A stretch of DNA of 64,000 nucleotides, taken from positions 1-64,000 of the forward strand of contig JAAVTG010000092.1 of assembly GCA_011947345.1 (NCBI GenBank), written 5' to 3'. The position numbers and the translations under genes are program-made. The notes under the pieces are model-generated. The model was not told the origin of the DNA. It worked only from the letters and a program-made list of their open reading frames with translations, and did not search any database. This DNA comes from Phytophthora quininea. Taxonomy: Eukaryota > Oomycota > Peronosporomycetes > Peronosporales > Peronosporaceae. Position 1 is the stretch's first letter. Every line of letters begins with the position of its first letter. Positions 38,976-50,656 of this stretch are shown piece after piece.

Positions 38976-41900
38976 TAGAGCTGTGAACGTTCGCGAACAC
39001 CCCGCCTGAACACCCCGACGTTTGCTGAGGGGTTCAGGCCTCCGAACGTCTGGTCTACACCCCCAAACACCTTTACTTGATTTTTGTATGCCAGATTTTG
39101 AAGTGGTACACATGACTTCGACCGTGTTGGGCAGGATGTGGCTTGCCAGAACGAGCTTTAGGACAAGACGGTCTGCTACACACGCTGCGTCTGGTCTTCG
39201 TGGGCAACATGGATAGCGGCAAGTCGAGACTCAACGGGACAGTGATCAAGAGGACCCATCGTCCCGACCCAGATTTGGGAGGGCGTCTACTGGATGCGGT
39301 GCTCAACTTGCGGCAGACCTTGAATGTCTACACCGGAGAGTTCGGGCTATGCAAAATGGGGAAATCTTGGCGAGACAACGCTGGGCTGGTGGTGCCGGCG
39401 CTTTTGTGGCGGCGATGTCACCACACTGGAGCTGCGTTTGCTTCGCAGTGGCAGTGGCAGCTTTGGCGACGCGGCCAGTTGCAATGGCCAGTAAATGCAG
39501 TCTAACAGCGGGTGCGATGAGATGGTTGTAGTGAGTTCGCAGCTCCAGGGCCAAGATGTCGGGTCGATACAAGACACTCGAGAGGTATCCAGACGGATGG
39601 CGAAAGAGTTTTATTTGCTCTTCGCCGAGTGTCTCGCGTCAGCGTGACGTAGCACGCTGCCACGAAATCTTTTAAAAACGTCGACATGTATATATGCACT
39701 ACAGTAGCTTGCTGTTTGAAATATCTGCTTTACACGTAGTCAATCCTCCAGTTCTGAGCTATGAACACCAGATCTCTCACCAGCGAAGGAGTAAGCGAGC
39801 TACGTTTAACAGTCAAAATGTTACCGCTTGTAGAGAATGCCCGTTCAGAAGAAACGCTTGTTGCAACTGCTCCCAGCCACTTCCTAGCGAGCCGACTTAA
39901 GTTTGGGTATTTGGAGCCGTTGACATGCCACCATACCAATGGGTCTTGTTTCTTCTTGACCGTCTTTATATCGCTCAAATACAAAGTGAATTCGTCAGTG
40001 CAGTCTTGGTCTACACTAGCCCGCTGTTCCAAATCGTCATCTGGCCCGAAGAGATCATCAAAAATGCGTCTTCACCTTGCGATGGAGCCTCGGGTGCAGA
40101 TGGCATTGGAGTCTGATGTATGGGCTCTCCTCGGTGCTCCCTGGCCAGTAGACGAGCTGCTCTGACGAGGTTTTCATAGATAGCTTTCTTCTCAGCAGCA
40201 TTCATATCGGTGAGGTCCTGCATACGTTTTCCAACTCGAGGATCAAGGTAAGCAACCCAAACAAGATCGCTAGTGGACAAACCCGAGAAGCGCTCATCAA
40301 ATAGTTTAAGGACGATCTTGCGGCAATCGTTCATCATAACTTTTGTTTCGTTGACATAATCTTCGTCGCCCGCTCGAGCAATGAGATCATCAAACAAATT
40401 GGTCTGCGCCAATTTTTTCCGAATATTGTAGATAATCGGAGCCACCAACGGCAGCGTAGGGTATTGCTGCCCACTTAAAGCTGTTGTCACATTAGCAAAT
40501 GGAGCCAGCAAGGTGATCAAACACTTAATCGTCAACCAGTCCGACGCTTTCGGTCGCCGCAGCTTGTTTGCCATGTCTTCAAACTCAACACGACCTTCAG
40601 GACTTCTCAAGTACGTGAAAAAGCTGACCAGGCTTTCTTGAAGTACTAAAAAGCGCTGGAGCATATCCCAGCAGCTATTCCATCTCGTTGGGCAGTCCAC
40701 CTGTATACGAAGCGCATCGCCCCGCTGGACTCCTCTCTCAATAACTTGGCACTCTCCAAGCCGATGTTGGCCTTTTGGCGACTTTCGGAAATAGCGAGCC
40801 AGTGATCGGAAGTGTTGAACAACTTTCCGCGCCAACGCTAGCTCATTACGCTCAAGGTTTACGATGGTGGCATTCAAGAATTCCTCGATATCCGCAATTG
40901 CCATCCCTCGCAATGAAGCCATTTCTTGTCGATCTTCTTCTGCTAGCTCCTCATCCTCGTGGTGTTCAATGATCGGCTCATCATTTTCGTTGTCCACACT
41001 CGCTAACCATAAGTCGGCTTCTTCTTGTTGCTCCCGCTCCGTCTTCTTCTTAATTAACATACCAGCGACTACTAAGTGTAGACAGTGTGCGACGCAAGGG
41101 ATGTGAACAACATGAAGTTTGGCCGCCGCGCTGACCATGTTGGAGCCTCCATCTCGGACAAATACAGTACAAAACGATTTATCCAGAGACCACACTCCCA
41201 TCATCTCGTCTACTGCTTCTGCAATACGAGTGCCGGTGTGAATTCCTGGAAGCTCACGAACTTCTAATGTCCAATTCCTCGATTCAAATGTCTCCGTTAC
41301 GTAGTGAATTGTCAGTGATATGTAACTTCGGCCATCTCGACCAGTCCAGATATCACTAGTCAACGAGTAGTAAAGGCAGAATCGCTGGATGTCCGCTTGG
41401 ACACGCTTGCGATAATGCACCGCCAGGGCAACAATATCACTGCGTAGTTTAGCGCGATTCGGAAGAACCAATTTGACGCGGCCAAGCTCCTGCGTAATAT
41501 AAGAAACAAACTCTATAAAACCTTCGTCTTCCACAGTGATCATAGGTCGAAAGTGACGTGCAATCCACCTCGCCAGTAACACGTTGACTTGGTGTTGCTC
41601 TTTTGGAGTAACAATACGGATCGGAACAGTTTTCTCGGGATCAGCGACATTGGCCAGCTCGCTATCTAAACGACGAGCAGTGCGTTGCATCTGAAGACCA
41701 CCTCCAGCTGTGAGGATAAGGTTTCGTTGTTGACGATATACTCCCAACTCAGTAGAATGCTTTTCCTTCATATGCTCCACCATCTTGTGTTTTCCAACTC
41801 GGAACTTCATTGTTGTTTCACACAACAAGCAAATTGCCCTTTCACCCCGCTCGTTCGTCAAGCTGCTATCTGGAACTTCCCAAAATTGCTGCTTTGGAAT

Positions 41901-42518
41901 TAATCGCGCAAAATACCAGACATCTCTACGCTTTTGGTTCTTCATGACGTATAGCCGACGCCCAATGTCATTTTGAACCCGAACTTGCAACGAATCCAGG
42001 TCGGGAAGGTGCGCAGAACTCCGCTCACGAATTATCGGTCGGTGATGTGATGATGCAGTTCCTTGTCGTGCTTGACCTACAGGATACGGAGCATAACGAG
42101 CCGAAGGTGGACGCGCTGGTGTCGAAGGTGCCTCGATCCGCAATCCTGGACCCGCTAGACGCCGAGGGTGCTGCGGAGTTGTCGGAGCAGGAGACTCTTG
42201 ACGGCCCCCACGCACAGGAGTGCGAACAGCTTCCAGAATGTACGTATTTTCGCTGGTTGCAGTTTGGTCGACATGCTGCGAAGCTGGCATCTTGTCGACT
42301 GCTAGCAGCAGTCTACTGCTAGCTGAAATCCAATGGAACTTGAAGCATTCCGAGGTATTATATACTGGAAGTTTGTATTGTTCATAATATTTTCAACTAA
42401 AAGGTGTTCAGTGAGCGTTTGAGGGTGTTGGAGGGAAATCGAAGGGTTTCAAGCAAACCCCGGGCGTAGGCGTAGGGGTGAGTTCAGGGGGTTCATCGCA
42501 GAACGTCGCACAGCTCTA
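38976..42518 (-). mobile_element. hAT DNA transposon, 3.5 kb, with perfect 8-bp target duplication
   Basis: Terminal inverted repeats TAGAGCTGTG (38976-38985) and CACAGCTCTA (42509-42518) match perfectly. Less perfect inverted similarity continues inward (gaacaccccgcctgaac against the right end). The 8-bp repeat CCTCGAGC flanks it at 38968-38975 and 42519-42526. Eight-bp duplications are the hallmark of hAT elements. The transposase on the minus strand fills most of the element. Confidence 0.9.
39730..42290 (-). CDS. hAT transposase, one frameshift from intact
   Basis: From ATG 42290 (MPASQHVDQTATSENTY) the frame runs 759 codons. It has a Pro-rich N-terminus, a BED-type zinc finger (ERAICLLCETTMKFRVGKHK, MVEHMKEKH), the DDE/RNase H-like core (YYSLTSDIWTGRDGRSYISL, TVFVRDGGSNMVSAAAK, IPCVAHCLHLVV), an acidic insertion (DNENDEPIIEHHEDEELAEED) and the CPTRWNSCWDMLQRF strand. 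At the five-A run 40060-40064 the phase changes; one more base would join DAFF-DDLFGPDDDLEQRAS to the last 100 codons. Those contain the hAT dimerisation domain, DPLVWWHVNGSKYPNLSRLA and SSERAFSTSGNILTVKRSSL. The total would be about 850 residues. The DNA-binding and catalytic parts look conserved, so the element may be or may recently have been active. Confidence 0.9.
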
Positions 42519-42700
42519 CCTCGAGCACGATGCTCGTGTCTGAGGTCTGCTATTGGCTAGAAGCTCGCCGTAAATTACGGAGATCTTGTGGAGCCACAGT
42601 CTTCGATCGGCGCCAGACCAAGACATAAGAGCCCCCTTCTCGGTGTCGCCGCTGTGTCGCCGCAGTGACAGTAGGGCTGGAGCCGAGTACACTCTGAGCA

Positions 42701-45023
42701 ATGTCGCTAGAGCCACCAGTATCCGTGAAGCGAGCTGTCGAAGAATGGTGCGATATGGGCGGTTTGACAAGATTCCCTATGCAGCCTCGTGAGAAGTCAT
42801 TTATCTTTGGCTGGGGTGTTCGAGTCAAGTTTTCTGATGAAGGCAAGGAGAAAATTGGGTTCGTCTGTCTGGCAGATGAAGCCTGCAGAACCAATCCAAC
42901 CGGCGATAACCTCGTGATATTGTCGATGGGTAAAACGACTGCGGCCGTCAAGCATTTACGGATAGTGCACGGGTTAACGTCCCCGAAGACGGCCAAAGAG
43001 ACAGACACCAAGAGAAAGAGGGACGAAGAAATCGAGCACCTGCGTTCGTCGGGGTTGTATAAGAACAACCCAGCACGCTTGAATCTCTTACTCGAGACAT
43101 TGCGCATCATAAACCACAACTTACCGTTGTGCATGGGTGAATACGAAGAGTCGAAGCTTCAAGAAGCACTGGTCGTGAAAGATGAAATGCGCGTCAAGGT
43201 CACCGCAGAACGGATTGAGGAGTCGATCATTGAGCTGTATTCGTTGACGCGGAAAGAGATACTGGAGCTCATCGAGATAAATAGGAAAGCGTATCCAGTT
43301 TTTACGATGGTCGCAGATTTCTGGACTTGTAAGAAAACTTCGGATAAGTATCTTGGTCTTCGGGTATACATGATCGATCAAAACTGGGAATTTAAGTCGG
43401 TGCTTCTTGGGACGCGCAAGTTTAAACCAGCTTATGGGGATCGAGATGGAGGAATTCGAAAACCTTTTCTTTTGTGGGTTAATAGAACGCTGGAAGACTT
43501 TAACCTGACTACGAAGGACTTCTTCGGCGCTACGACGGACGCTGGTTCTGATGTGAAGGGGCTGGTGACTGAAGAACTACATCTAAATTGGATGTGGTGC
43601 ACGGCTCACATGTTAAATGCAGCAACGAAGTCAGGGTGTGGCATGAACCCCAACAAAAAGCACGAAAACGACGGGTTCGTTGAGCTGATGAAAAGAGTTG
43701 TGCGAGTTACATATCAAGTTCAAACTGTGGATGTCATGAGCGACTTGTTCAAGCAGCTCTGCAAGGACATGACATCTACAGGGACAACAACGTTGAAGAA
43801 ATATTCGGAAGCCCGGTTCTTAAGTCTCGCGAAGACATTGAGACGCATTTTGGACAAATGGGTGGCGATTGAAGAGTGGTATGCTGAAAGGAAGGCGAAA
43901 CCAATGCGTGAAAAGAAAAGTCCTGTTGTGTTTCCTCTTGCTGGCGATAAAAACAATTTGACTCACCTGCTGTCAATTTTGCAGCCGCTAGCCGATGTGA
44001 TACGTTCGTGCCAGGCAGAGGGTGCGATACAGGTCAACGTACTGATGCAGTTATATGGAGTTCGATTAACTACTTTGAACTTCGAGCAACCCCTTCGGCA
44101 CTATTTATCCACTGAGCAAAACCCTGTTTGGATTGACCCTAGCGAACTCACTCCTCTCGCAGTGCTGACACGTACGTTGCTGCGTAAAGCGCTTGATATA
44201 AGGTTCTTCCACCGATACTACGACTCTACCGAAATGGAGACAACATCTTTCATCGCAGAGATGCAGTTGAAGCTGCATCCCATTTGGAAGCGACCAAGGC
44301 TGAACATCAACAAGCTTGTTCTGCTGGTTTGCAGACAAAATGGACTCGAAACCAAGAATGCTTCGACAAGCTAAATGAAGTGAGCAATACCGTGCGAGAC
44401 CAGCTGCAAGAGTTGTTGAAGACTGTCGCCGAGACAACTGACATGCCGGAGCCACCATCAAGTGCATCCAGCACTTATTTCGATTCGCTAGAAGCCATGT
44501 TCGCTACTCCACCCCCGCAGCAAGCAGCGGTTGTTCACGCCACTAGTCAAATGCAGCGTCGCATTAATGAGGAGCTCGACCGATGGAAAAACGACCCGCT
44601 CACTGTTGTGTGTACGAAGGGTGCCCCAGAGTCGGTCCTGTCGTTTTGGGCTCGAGTTGAACACAATGGAACCTACAGGCTTTTGCCGAAAGCAGTGAAA
44701 ATTTTGTTTGCCGTGCCATCTTCCTCTTGCCAGATCGAACGCGATTTCAGCGTAGTGGAAGTATGGTAACAAGCCAACGCACCAGTCTCTCAGCGCACAA
44801 TATTGACATGTCCTCGTTCCTGAATCGAAATCGAGAGTACGTTGACCTTCTGCAGTGCGAAAAATTTCCTGCAGGTGAACACTGCCAGCACACACCATCT
44901 TGCTTTATGGTTCCGCTAGATGTCGACATGAATTTGGACTTGTATGCGAACGAATCTCTATCCTACTTCGCTTCTAGCGTGAGTTTGTTTGGCGACGAAG
45001 AAGAAAAGGAAAACACTATGTAG
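42701..45023 (+). pseudogene. Second hAT-like transposase, two frameshifts
   Basis: ATG 42701 opens a 557-codon frame with a BED-like start (EEWCDMGGLTRFPMQPREKS, TTAAVKHLRIVHGL), a catalytic core (FTMVADFWTCKKTSDKYLGL, DFFGATTDAGSDVKGL, WMWCTAHMLNAATKSGCG) and LKKYSEARFLSLAKTL. The phase changes between about 44255 and 44285, giving EAASHLEATKAEHQQACSAG onward, and again at about 44755. One base more would give CQIERDFSVSGSMVTSQRTS, the hAT C-terminal signature. It ends at TAG 45021-45023. No terminal repeats were found around it. It is a different family from the element at 38976. Confidence 0.72.
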
Positions 45024-45187
45024 CAGTACATTTACGAAATATCAAGTGCATACCAATCGGGCCACCACCAATCGACCGGGTACTTGATTTTATTGAATTA
45101 TCCATGATATCACGCTAGCTCTCAATCCATGCAGCTTTACTCTTTGTTGGCGTCAAATCCAATATCTGAAAGCAGAAATCGTACCAT

Positions 45188-46878
45188 CTAGCGCTGGCCC
45201 TTGCCACCCGATCGTTTCTCGTGGCGCCTAGCAGCCGCCGCAGCCCTCTCTGCAACTTCTCTCTGTGCCAATGTGATGATGGCTTGGCGTTCTAGCGGTC
45301 GCTGCCCTATATGTCCTTGCGCAGTCTGAAGTACAGTTTGACTGCTACGAGTGACCAACACTGGCGCTTGGCGCGTAGTAGGTTTGTTTTGTGGCGGCGT
45401 ACCTTCGGCAGATTCGGCAAAGCCTTTCACTTGTGTCTTCATCGCCATTTTTTTGCGCGGGCTCTGACAAGAGCCTCCCGCATTTTGTTCTGGAAATACC
45501 TGTCTTCTTTGGATAGTTCGTCTTCATCGGATAGTTTGTCTTCTTCGGATAGTTCATCTTCTTTGATCTCATCTTCACATGATGTAGACGTCGTCTGAGC
45601 TGTGTAGTTAACATCCCTTGGGGAAACAGCACGTTTCACTGCCTCTCTTATGATTTCGGCCAGATCCTTCACGGTATTCTCCACGGACCGCTTGATTTCC
45701 GTTGGAAGCAATTGTGCGGACAGATTTTCTGTGATCAAGAGCGAATCTGCATCCATGTGAGCTCTTTCGCTGGGTGTCGGCGTGATATTTTGTGACTCTG
45801 ACTTCACTATTTTTGTTTCGATCTGCACTTGCACTTCTCCGCGTACAATTTCCGCTATCTCTGCACGGAGTGCGAGATCATCAAGTGGCGGCGTTTCTCT
45901 GGATACCCTCGTGCAGTATTGCTGAAATTCTTCACGCAATATACTCGTGGCATCAGCTTGGCGCTGTACCGCGAGGTTCATTTCGCCCTGGGCCGCTGCT
46001 AATGCGCGCTGCAATTGCGCACCAACGTGGCGTTCTGACTTGGCAGTCTCCTCAAGTACGAGTTGCCTGACAGCATCAAGCAATGGCTCTTCCGGCACTG
46101 TAGTTAATGTCGACGAAAATTCCTGGTGCAGTTCGTCACGTGCCAGTTTAAATCCGAGGTCCAATTCATTGGTTACATACGTCTTCATGTCTTGGAACGA
46201 CCGCTTAGCCAGGTCTTGTACAAGGTCTGCTGAATCCACTGTACTCTTTGATTTCAACTGCTCTTCTATTTGCAATACACGCGGGTCCAGTGCATCACGG
46301 TTGGCAACGAATCTGCTATCCATCTCCTTTACCAACTGCTTCATTCCGTCTGATTGGGCCGTGACCATAGCTTCCGATACACACCGGACGTCCTTCAAAG
46401 CGTGCTCGAGCTTCGTTTCTAGCTCTTGCTGAATCTGTACCCGATATTCATCTTGACCTGCCTGTAAGCGCAGAAGCTGCTCTCGGATAGCTGATTGAGT
46501 ACCCAGTAGCTCTTCACGGAATCTGAAGACGATCTCCTCCTGCTGAGCGGTCAATTGCTTCATGCCAGTCTCAGCTGAGGCTTGTAAGGCCATCAACGCA
46601 GCACTTTGGGCTTGGCTTTGTCCTTCTTGCTGTGTCTGCAACATCAAATGTCCTGCGGTAAGAGCTTGCGTCTGAGCGAGAAAGTGCTCGGCGAGTCTGG
46701 CCAAGTGGTCTTCTACTCCCGGGACGAGCTCGACTGTCGTAGGAAGCGCAGCTACTGCCTCCCCAGGATGCTCAACGATTGCCGTTTCGACTGCAGCTGC
46801 TTCTTGGTCTTGTTGTGGGGCCCACACGGCAGCTTGAGCAGCGGCTTGAGCAGCAGCTTGAGCTCGAGTCAGCACCAT
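45188..46878 (-). CDS. Unknown long coiled-coil protein, broken at an A7 run
   Basis: The frame from ATG 46878 starts MVLTRAQAAAQAAAQAAVWA, then about 350 residues of Gln/Glu/Ala-rich helix (AQTQALTAGHLMLQTQQEGQ, LRLQAGQDEYRVQIQQELET, VLQIEEQLKSKSTVDSADLV) that should form long coiled coils. An acidic repeat KEDELSEEDKLSDEDELSKE and a basic ARAKK end follow. At the seven-T run 45448-45454 (A7 on the coding strand) the frame shifts. One extra A would add the last 86 codons (KMAMKTQVKGFAESAEGT ... RRHEKRSGGKGQR), making about 565 residues. No catalytic domain was seen. The 'MVLTR.Q' start and lone coiled coil recall retroelement structural proteins, but no pol is adjacent. It may instead be a host gene. 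Confidence 0.6.
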
Positions 46879-47569
46879 CGTGGTTGCGGCTTCTTCGTTG
46901 GCGCTTGAAGATCACGAAATATTTCCGATTTGTGACGCTGAACGAGCAATCCCTCCAAATCCATTCAGATTCTCCCCTACAAGTTGATAAGCGAGGTGGA
47001 ATGTTAAAACCTCGAGAGCATTGCTCTCGAGGTTATTCGCTTCGTGCTTTTTACAAGAACCGTGCTCCTCCCGTGCTCGTGGGAGGTGTGTTTACTCCTT
47101 TCTTTGATGTCTTGTGATATTTTGGGTGCTCCCCTCCGCGTTTAGTTTACATGAGTCTTCTTTGGCCCCATGGCTGCTTGCCTGCAGGGTGCGTAAAGGT
47201 GTTTTTATGTTTGGAATAGACCATTGAAACGACACGACTCAAATACAGCAGGAACACAGCACATGCCTTCGATGATGGGGCGGAATATTGAACGCTGATT
47301 GGCTTCGTGATGGGTCAAGACCGTACGAAACGCCTCTCGCATTTTGTACCCTTGTGAATATGATTATCAAAGTGATGGCGCGAGTGTTGGTCGGCGTCCA
47401 ATTTCGCGCCAAAATGAGTGGCGAGGGGCACAAGTGATCTTCAGGTAATTTTGCATGCAGGGAAACTATTGCTCATTTGTTATACAAGGCATGTGCACAA
47501 CGACAAACGAGAAAGGTCTCCTCCGCGGCAAGCAAAACCAAGAAGCACTGAAGGGGCCACCTAGATATG
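46879..47569. other. Intergenic stretch without a recognised gene
   Basis: An inverted repeat, aacctcgagagcaattgct-like (cctcgagagcattgctctcgagg at about 47010-47032), forms a perfect palindromic hairpin. It lies upstream of the coiled-coil gene. No supported ORF. Confidence 0.35.
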
Positions 47570-47940
47570 TATTCAATTACTTCTCATTGTTCTTCTTTTG
47601 ATTGGACGGAACCTAATCTTAGTTCTCTTCTCCGGCGGAATCACCGTGCCGTTCGTCCACGTGTCGTGCCAGATTTGTGAGCACGTCAGCGTGTTCGCCG
47701 TATCAGAACGCCGCACCGTCATGCACAGCTGGACCCTCCCTTGAATATGTCCGAGCGGTAGTATCGAGATTCGGGGCTGCGGTACTCTTTATCTGAGTAG
47801 GCGGCGCAAACCTTGCAGGTATATTGGCGTGTCTTTCTTTCCTTGTAATTGGAATCCTCCTCCGTGAGCACAAGCGGGACGCTGACAACGGGATTTGTTA
47901 GCAGGTTTTGCTCCAGCAAGTTGTTTTCGAAGTCCCTCAA
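47570..47940 (-). pseudogene. piggyBac-like transposase, C-terminal fragment
   Basis: The minus strand encodes KERKTRQYTCKVCAAYSDKE then, after a phase change, RVQLCMTVRRSDTANTLTC, SQIWHDTWTNGTVIPPEK and a basic tail RPIKRRTMRSN. This is the Cys-rich finger and terminal part of oomycete piggyBac-type transposases (C..C...C..C, 'fdiWH..W.ngt..P'). The fragment ends just where the LTR at 47944 starts. Its N-terminal partner lies at 56870-57660. Confidence 0.6.
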
Positions 47941-47943
47941 CTG

Positions 47944-48108
47944 TAATGGGTCCTCCCCGTTACATAATTAGGTTTAGCTATATACAAAAGTATGTAGGTT
48001 TGCGTGCACCGAGCATGCACATAGGTTGTCATCTCCTAATTGGTAAAAAGTGGGAGCCAGACCTATTTTTATCCAATTAGGTGTGGACTTGCATTTGTGT
48101 GGTTGTAA
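47944..48108 (+). repeat. Left LTR-like repeat of gypsy element 3
   Basis: It matches 55847-56011 over its length, with scattered substitutions (shared gcgtgcaccgagc, gcacatagg, tgtgtggttgtaag). Confidence 0.6.
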
Positions 48109-48255
48109 GGGCTTGGGCTCGACCCAATACAAACTCAGAGTTGATTTTTCCCAACATTGTCCTCTTGCCCTTCCTGCATTTGGTCTCATTGAGAGATTCC
48201 TCAACGCTATGTGTAAGACAATAACGTGTAAACACCTGGCCCGTAACATTTTGCT

Positions 48256-48639
48256 TCACTTAGTAGTCCTTCCAACAACCAAGACCAAGATGAGCCAATG
48301 TCTGAAGTCTGGGCTCCCTGGGATTACCCTGGAGCATGAAGTGTTTCCCCACCTCACTCGGATTGAGTAGGAAGCCCTACACTGCCTCGTAGCAGAGTCC
48401 GGGGAAGCCAATCGATTCTTGCCGTCACTGGCGTAAGTGGACGTCTCTAATTTCATGATATCGTTCCTCAAAGAACGCGAGGGAGTTGACAAACGATGAT
48501 TCACACCGGCGAGCTCGCGTTCCATAGACTCTTGGGCTGCTTGACGCTGTTGCTCGGGCACAGCAGCGCCACGGAATCGACGGTTTTGAGAGATCGATAT
48601 TGCCATCGCCTCAAGAATGATCAAATCTCCGGCGACCAA
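48256..48639 (-). pseudogene. Antisense gag-like N-terminal fragment
   Basis: The minus frame reads RFRGAAVPEQQRQAAQESME, RELAGVNHRLSTPSRSLRND, then IMKLETSTYASDGKNRLA. A coiled start followed by 'KL.tstY.g.g.n.L' is typical of gypsy gag in oomycetes, but here it is opposite to the surrounding element. It probably belongs to another copy. Confidence 0.4.
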
Positions 48640-48861
48640 GGTGTGGTGTAGGAATTACTCTACTTGGCAACGTAGCCTTAATATAGTAGCCCCTGTCCAC
48701 AACAACACGTCTCGCCCTTTTGCGAAGGTTCGACGAGAGTTGAGGCTTCGCCTGAAGGACGCCCAACTCGACTCACCCAGGGCCAGTCAAACGCACCCTC
48801 CTGCGATGTTTCGGCCAACCATACAGCGCCACTAGCTCCGAGCTTTGGCTAGGACGCTTAA

Positions 48862-49125
48862 CACACAATAACACAATAACACAATAAACTCACTCAAACT
48901 CCGGGGTTCCTCTAAATGGAGGAAGCTACGCCTAGGGAAAGCGCTTCCGAAGCCGCCGCAGAAGAGCCACGACTAATAGGCTCTCCTTGATAATATAGCG
49001 GCTTAGTACGCGCCTCGAATCAATCCCTTTCGGGCAACACACACTTCTTGCCCTTGCCAACGAACACTCGCACACACTGCTCACCGCGTTCGCCGAACTG
49101 GCATAATCCAGACACACACACACAC
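48862..49125. repeat. Short microsatellites
   Basis: Three tandem copies of acacaata lie at about 48860-48888, and a (CA)n tract of about 17 bp at about 49109-49126. The sequence around them, with no ORF, could be an LTR or leader. Confidence 0.55.
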
Positions 49126-49472
49126 ACAAGTCTTACCTCTGGATGTCCAGGAGCTTGTGCGGCTTGAGTAGTCGGTGGAAAATACTGTTCTGTTTAGTGT
49201 GGCCCTTCGGCCTTATCGTTTCCTATGTCTTTCAGTATGTCCTATACAAATATACAGTGAACGAAGGTTCGTTTTAGATCTTGCGACCCTCTACGAAGAC
49301 TCGAACCGTCGTCATCCACGAGAGTTGCGAACTTCGCAGGCGCCTATAATAGGATCACCCGACCTAACATAGTCCGGCTTCGTCCTGAACTAGGCGCGTC
49401 TTAAAACCCAGGTTCGCGAGCCTAGCTTAGAGACGCATTGTCACTATATCCTGGGGTTCGTCAGCATGGCTT

Positions 49473-50190
49473 TTGGCTCCGCTTCAGTATACCCTTAGTG
49501 TACCCAATACTGCGAAAGTTCCACTTGCGTCAGCTTCCAATAGGCTTAAACCTTCGAACCGCAGCGTAGTGAACAATTGCTATACCACAAAGGTTAATTC
49601 CCTGTTGTCCCGGTTGTCTGGGAAGGCCAAGGAATGGACCCTCAGCAAACTCGTTGTCAATCAAGATGCTTTTTCTACTCTGGAGGCACTCCAGGGTGAC
49701 TTGCGACTCGCGTTCAAACGTCTCCAGAACGAGCCGCGCGTATGTGCCCAGTTCTTTGCTCTCGAGCAAGGCAAGATGACGATGAGAGACTACGTCCGGA
49801 AGACCCGGCACCTCACTTCATACATCCTCTCGCACCCGACCGACATAGCCTCGCAGGTTCACGTCTTCGTTTTCGTTCTGTGTGAGAGCATGACGCGGTA
49901 CTGCCTCACGCGAGCCGAACACTCCACGCTGGAGGAAGCCTTTGTTCCTACGTTGTGCGAGGGTTATGTTGTGGCTGCGTCTTACGCCAGAGCCATGTCG
50001 GCCGACGATCGGCTAACTGCCCCAGAGCCTGTGGAATTCGGGGCCATTGAGGCGGCGGGCGGCCGCCCGCGTTTGGGGTGTCAGCGAAACAATCGCTCCT
50101 AAACTTGCTTCCGTTGCCGCAAGATTGGATATCACGTGGCCGAGTGTTGCGCGGTGGCTCTGGTGCTTACTCACATTGATGTGGACGATT
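49473..50190 (+). pseudogene. Gag of gypsy element 3
   Basis: The retrotransposon-gag domain is clear: LLSRLSGKAKEWTLSKLVVN, FSTLEALQGDLRLAFKRLQN, CAQFFALEQGKMTMRDYVRK. The frame ends at TAA 50100-50102. The CCHC knuckle CFRCRKIGYHVAEC follows at about 50106-50148 in another phase. The N-terminus is unclear. Confidence 0.7.
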
Positions 50191-50344
50191 TCGTGGCCGC
50201 TCCAACCAAAACATGATCAGGGCCGGTAGGTGCGAGGAACCCTACTGGCTGGAAAGGAGTCCCCTGGTCCCCGGTGGCCGGGCGGCCTTCTAGCCCTCCT
50301 GTGCTACAAGCACATTTTAATGCCACCACTTCGAACGGTGACTC

Positions 50345-50656
50345 GAGGTTGATCATCGTCGACCTTCACGTCGCCGGAGCCCGGCGTCCACTTCGCGCAC
50401 CTCTCGATTCAGGAGCGAACAACAATTTCTTCCGCACGTCGTAGTTGCAGGTACTTCCAAAGAGTGTTCGCATCCGGGATGGCCTGGGTGAGGTTGACGT
50501 AAGGCTTGCGGACGACAAGTCTCACCGCGTCGCACGGCGAGAGGTGTTCTTGCCCTACACGTTTGATGGTTTCCGCAGCAACGATAATTTTCTGGTGGTC
50601 GAGATGAATTACGTATTTGAGTGTAACTTAAGCATTCCGTGGCTTGCCCGATATTA
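50345..50656 (+). pseudogene. Protease region of gypsy element 3
   Basis: IVDLHVAGARRPLRAPLDSGANNNFF (given here only in part: the active-site block is PLDSGANNNFF) is followed by a TAG at about 50444, then VDVRLADDKSHRVARREVFL and NLSIPWLARY. The second protease motif appears mutated to 'IPWLARY'. It is inactive. Confidence 0.55.
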
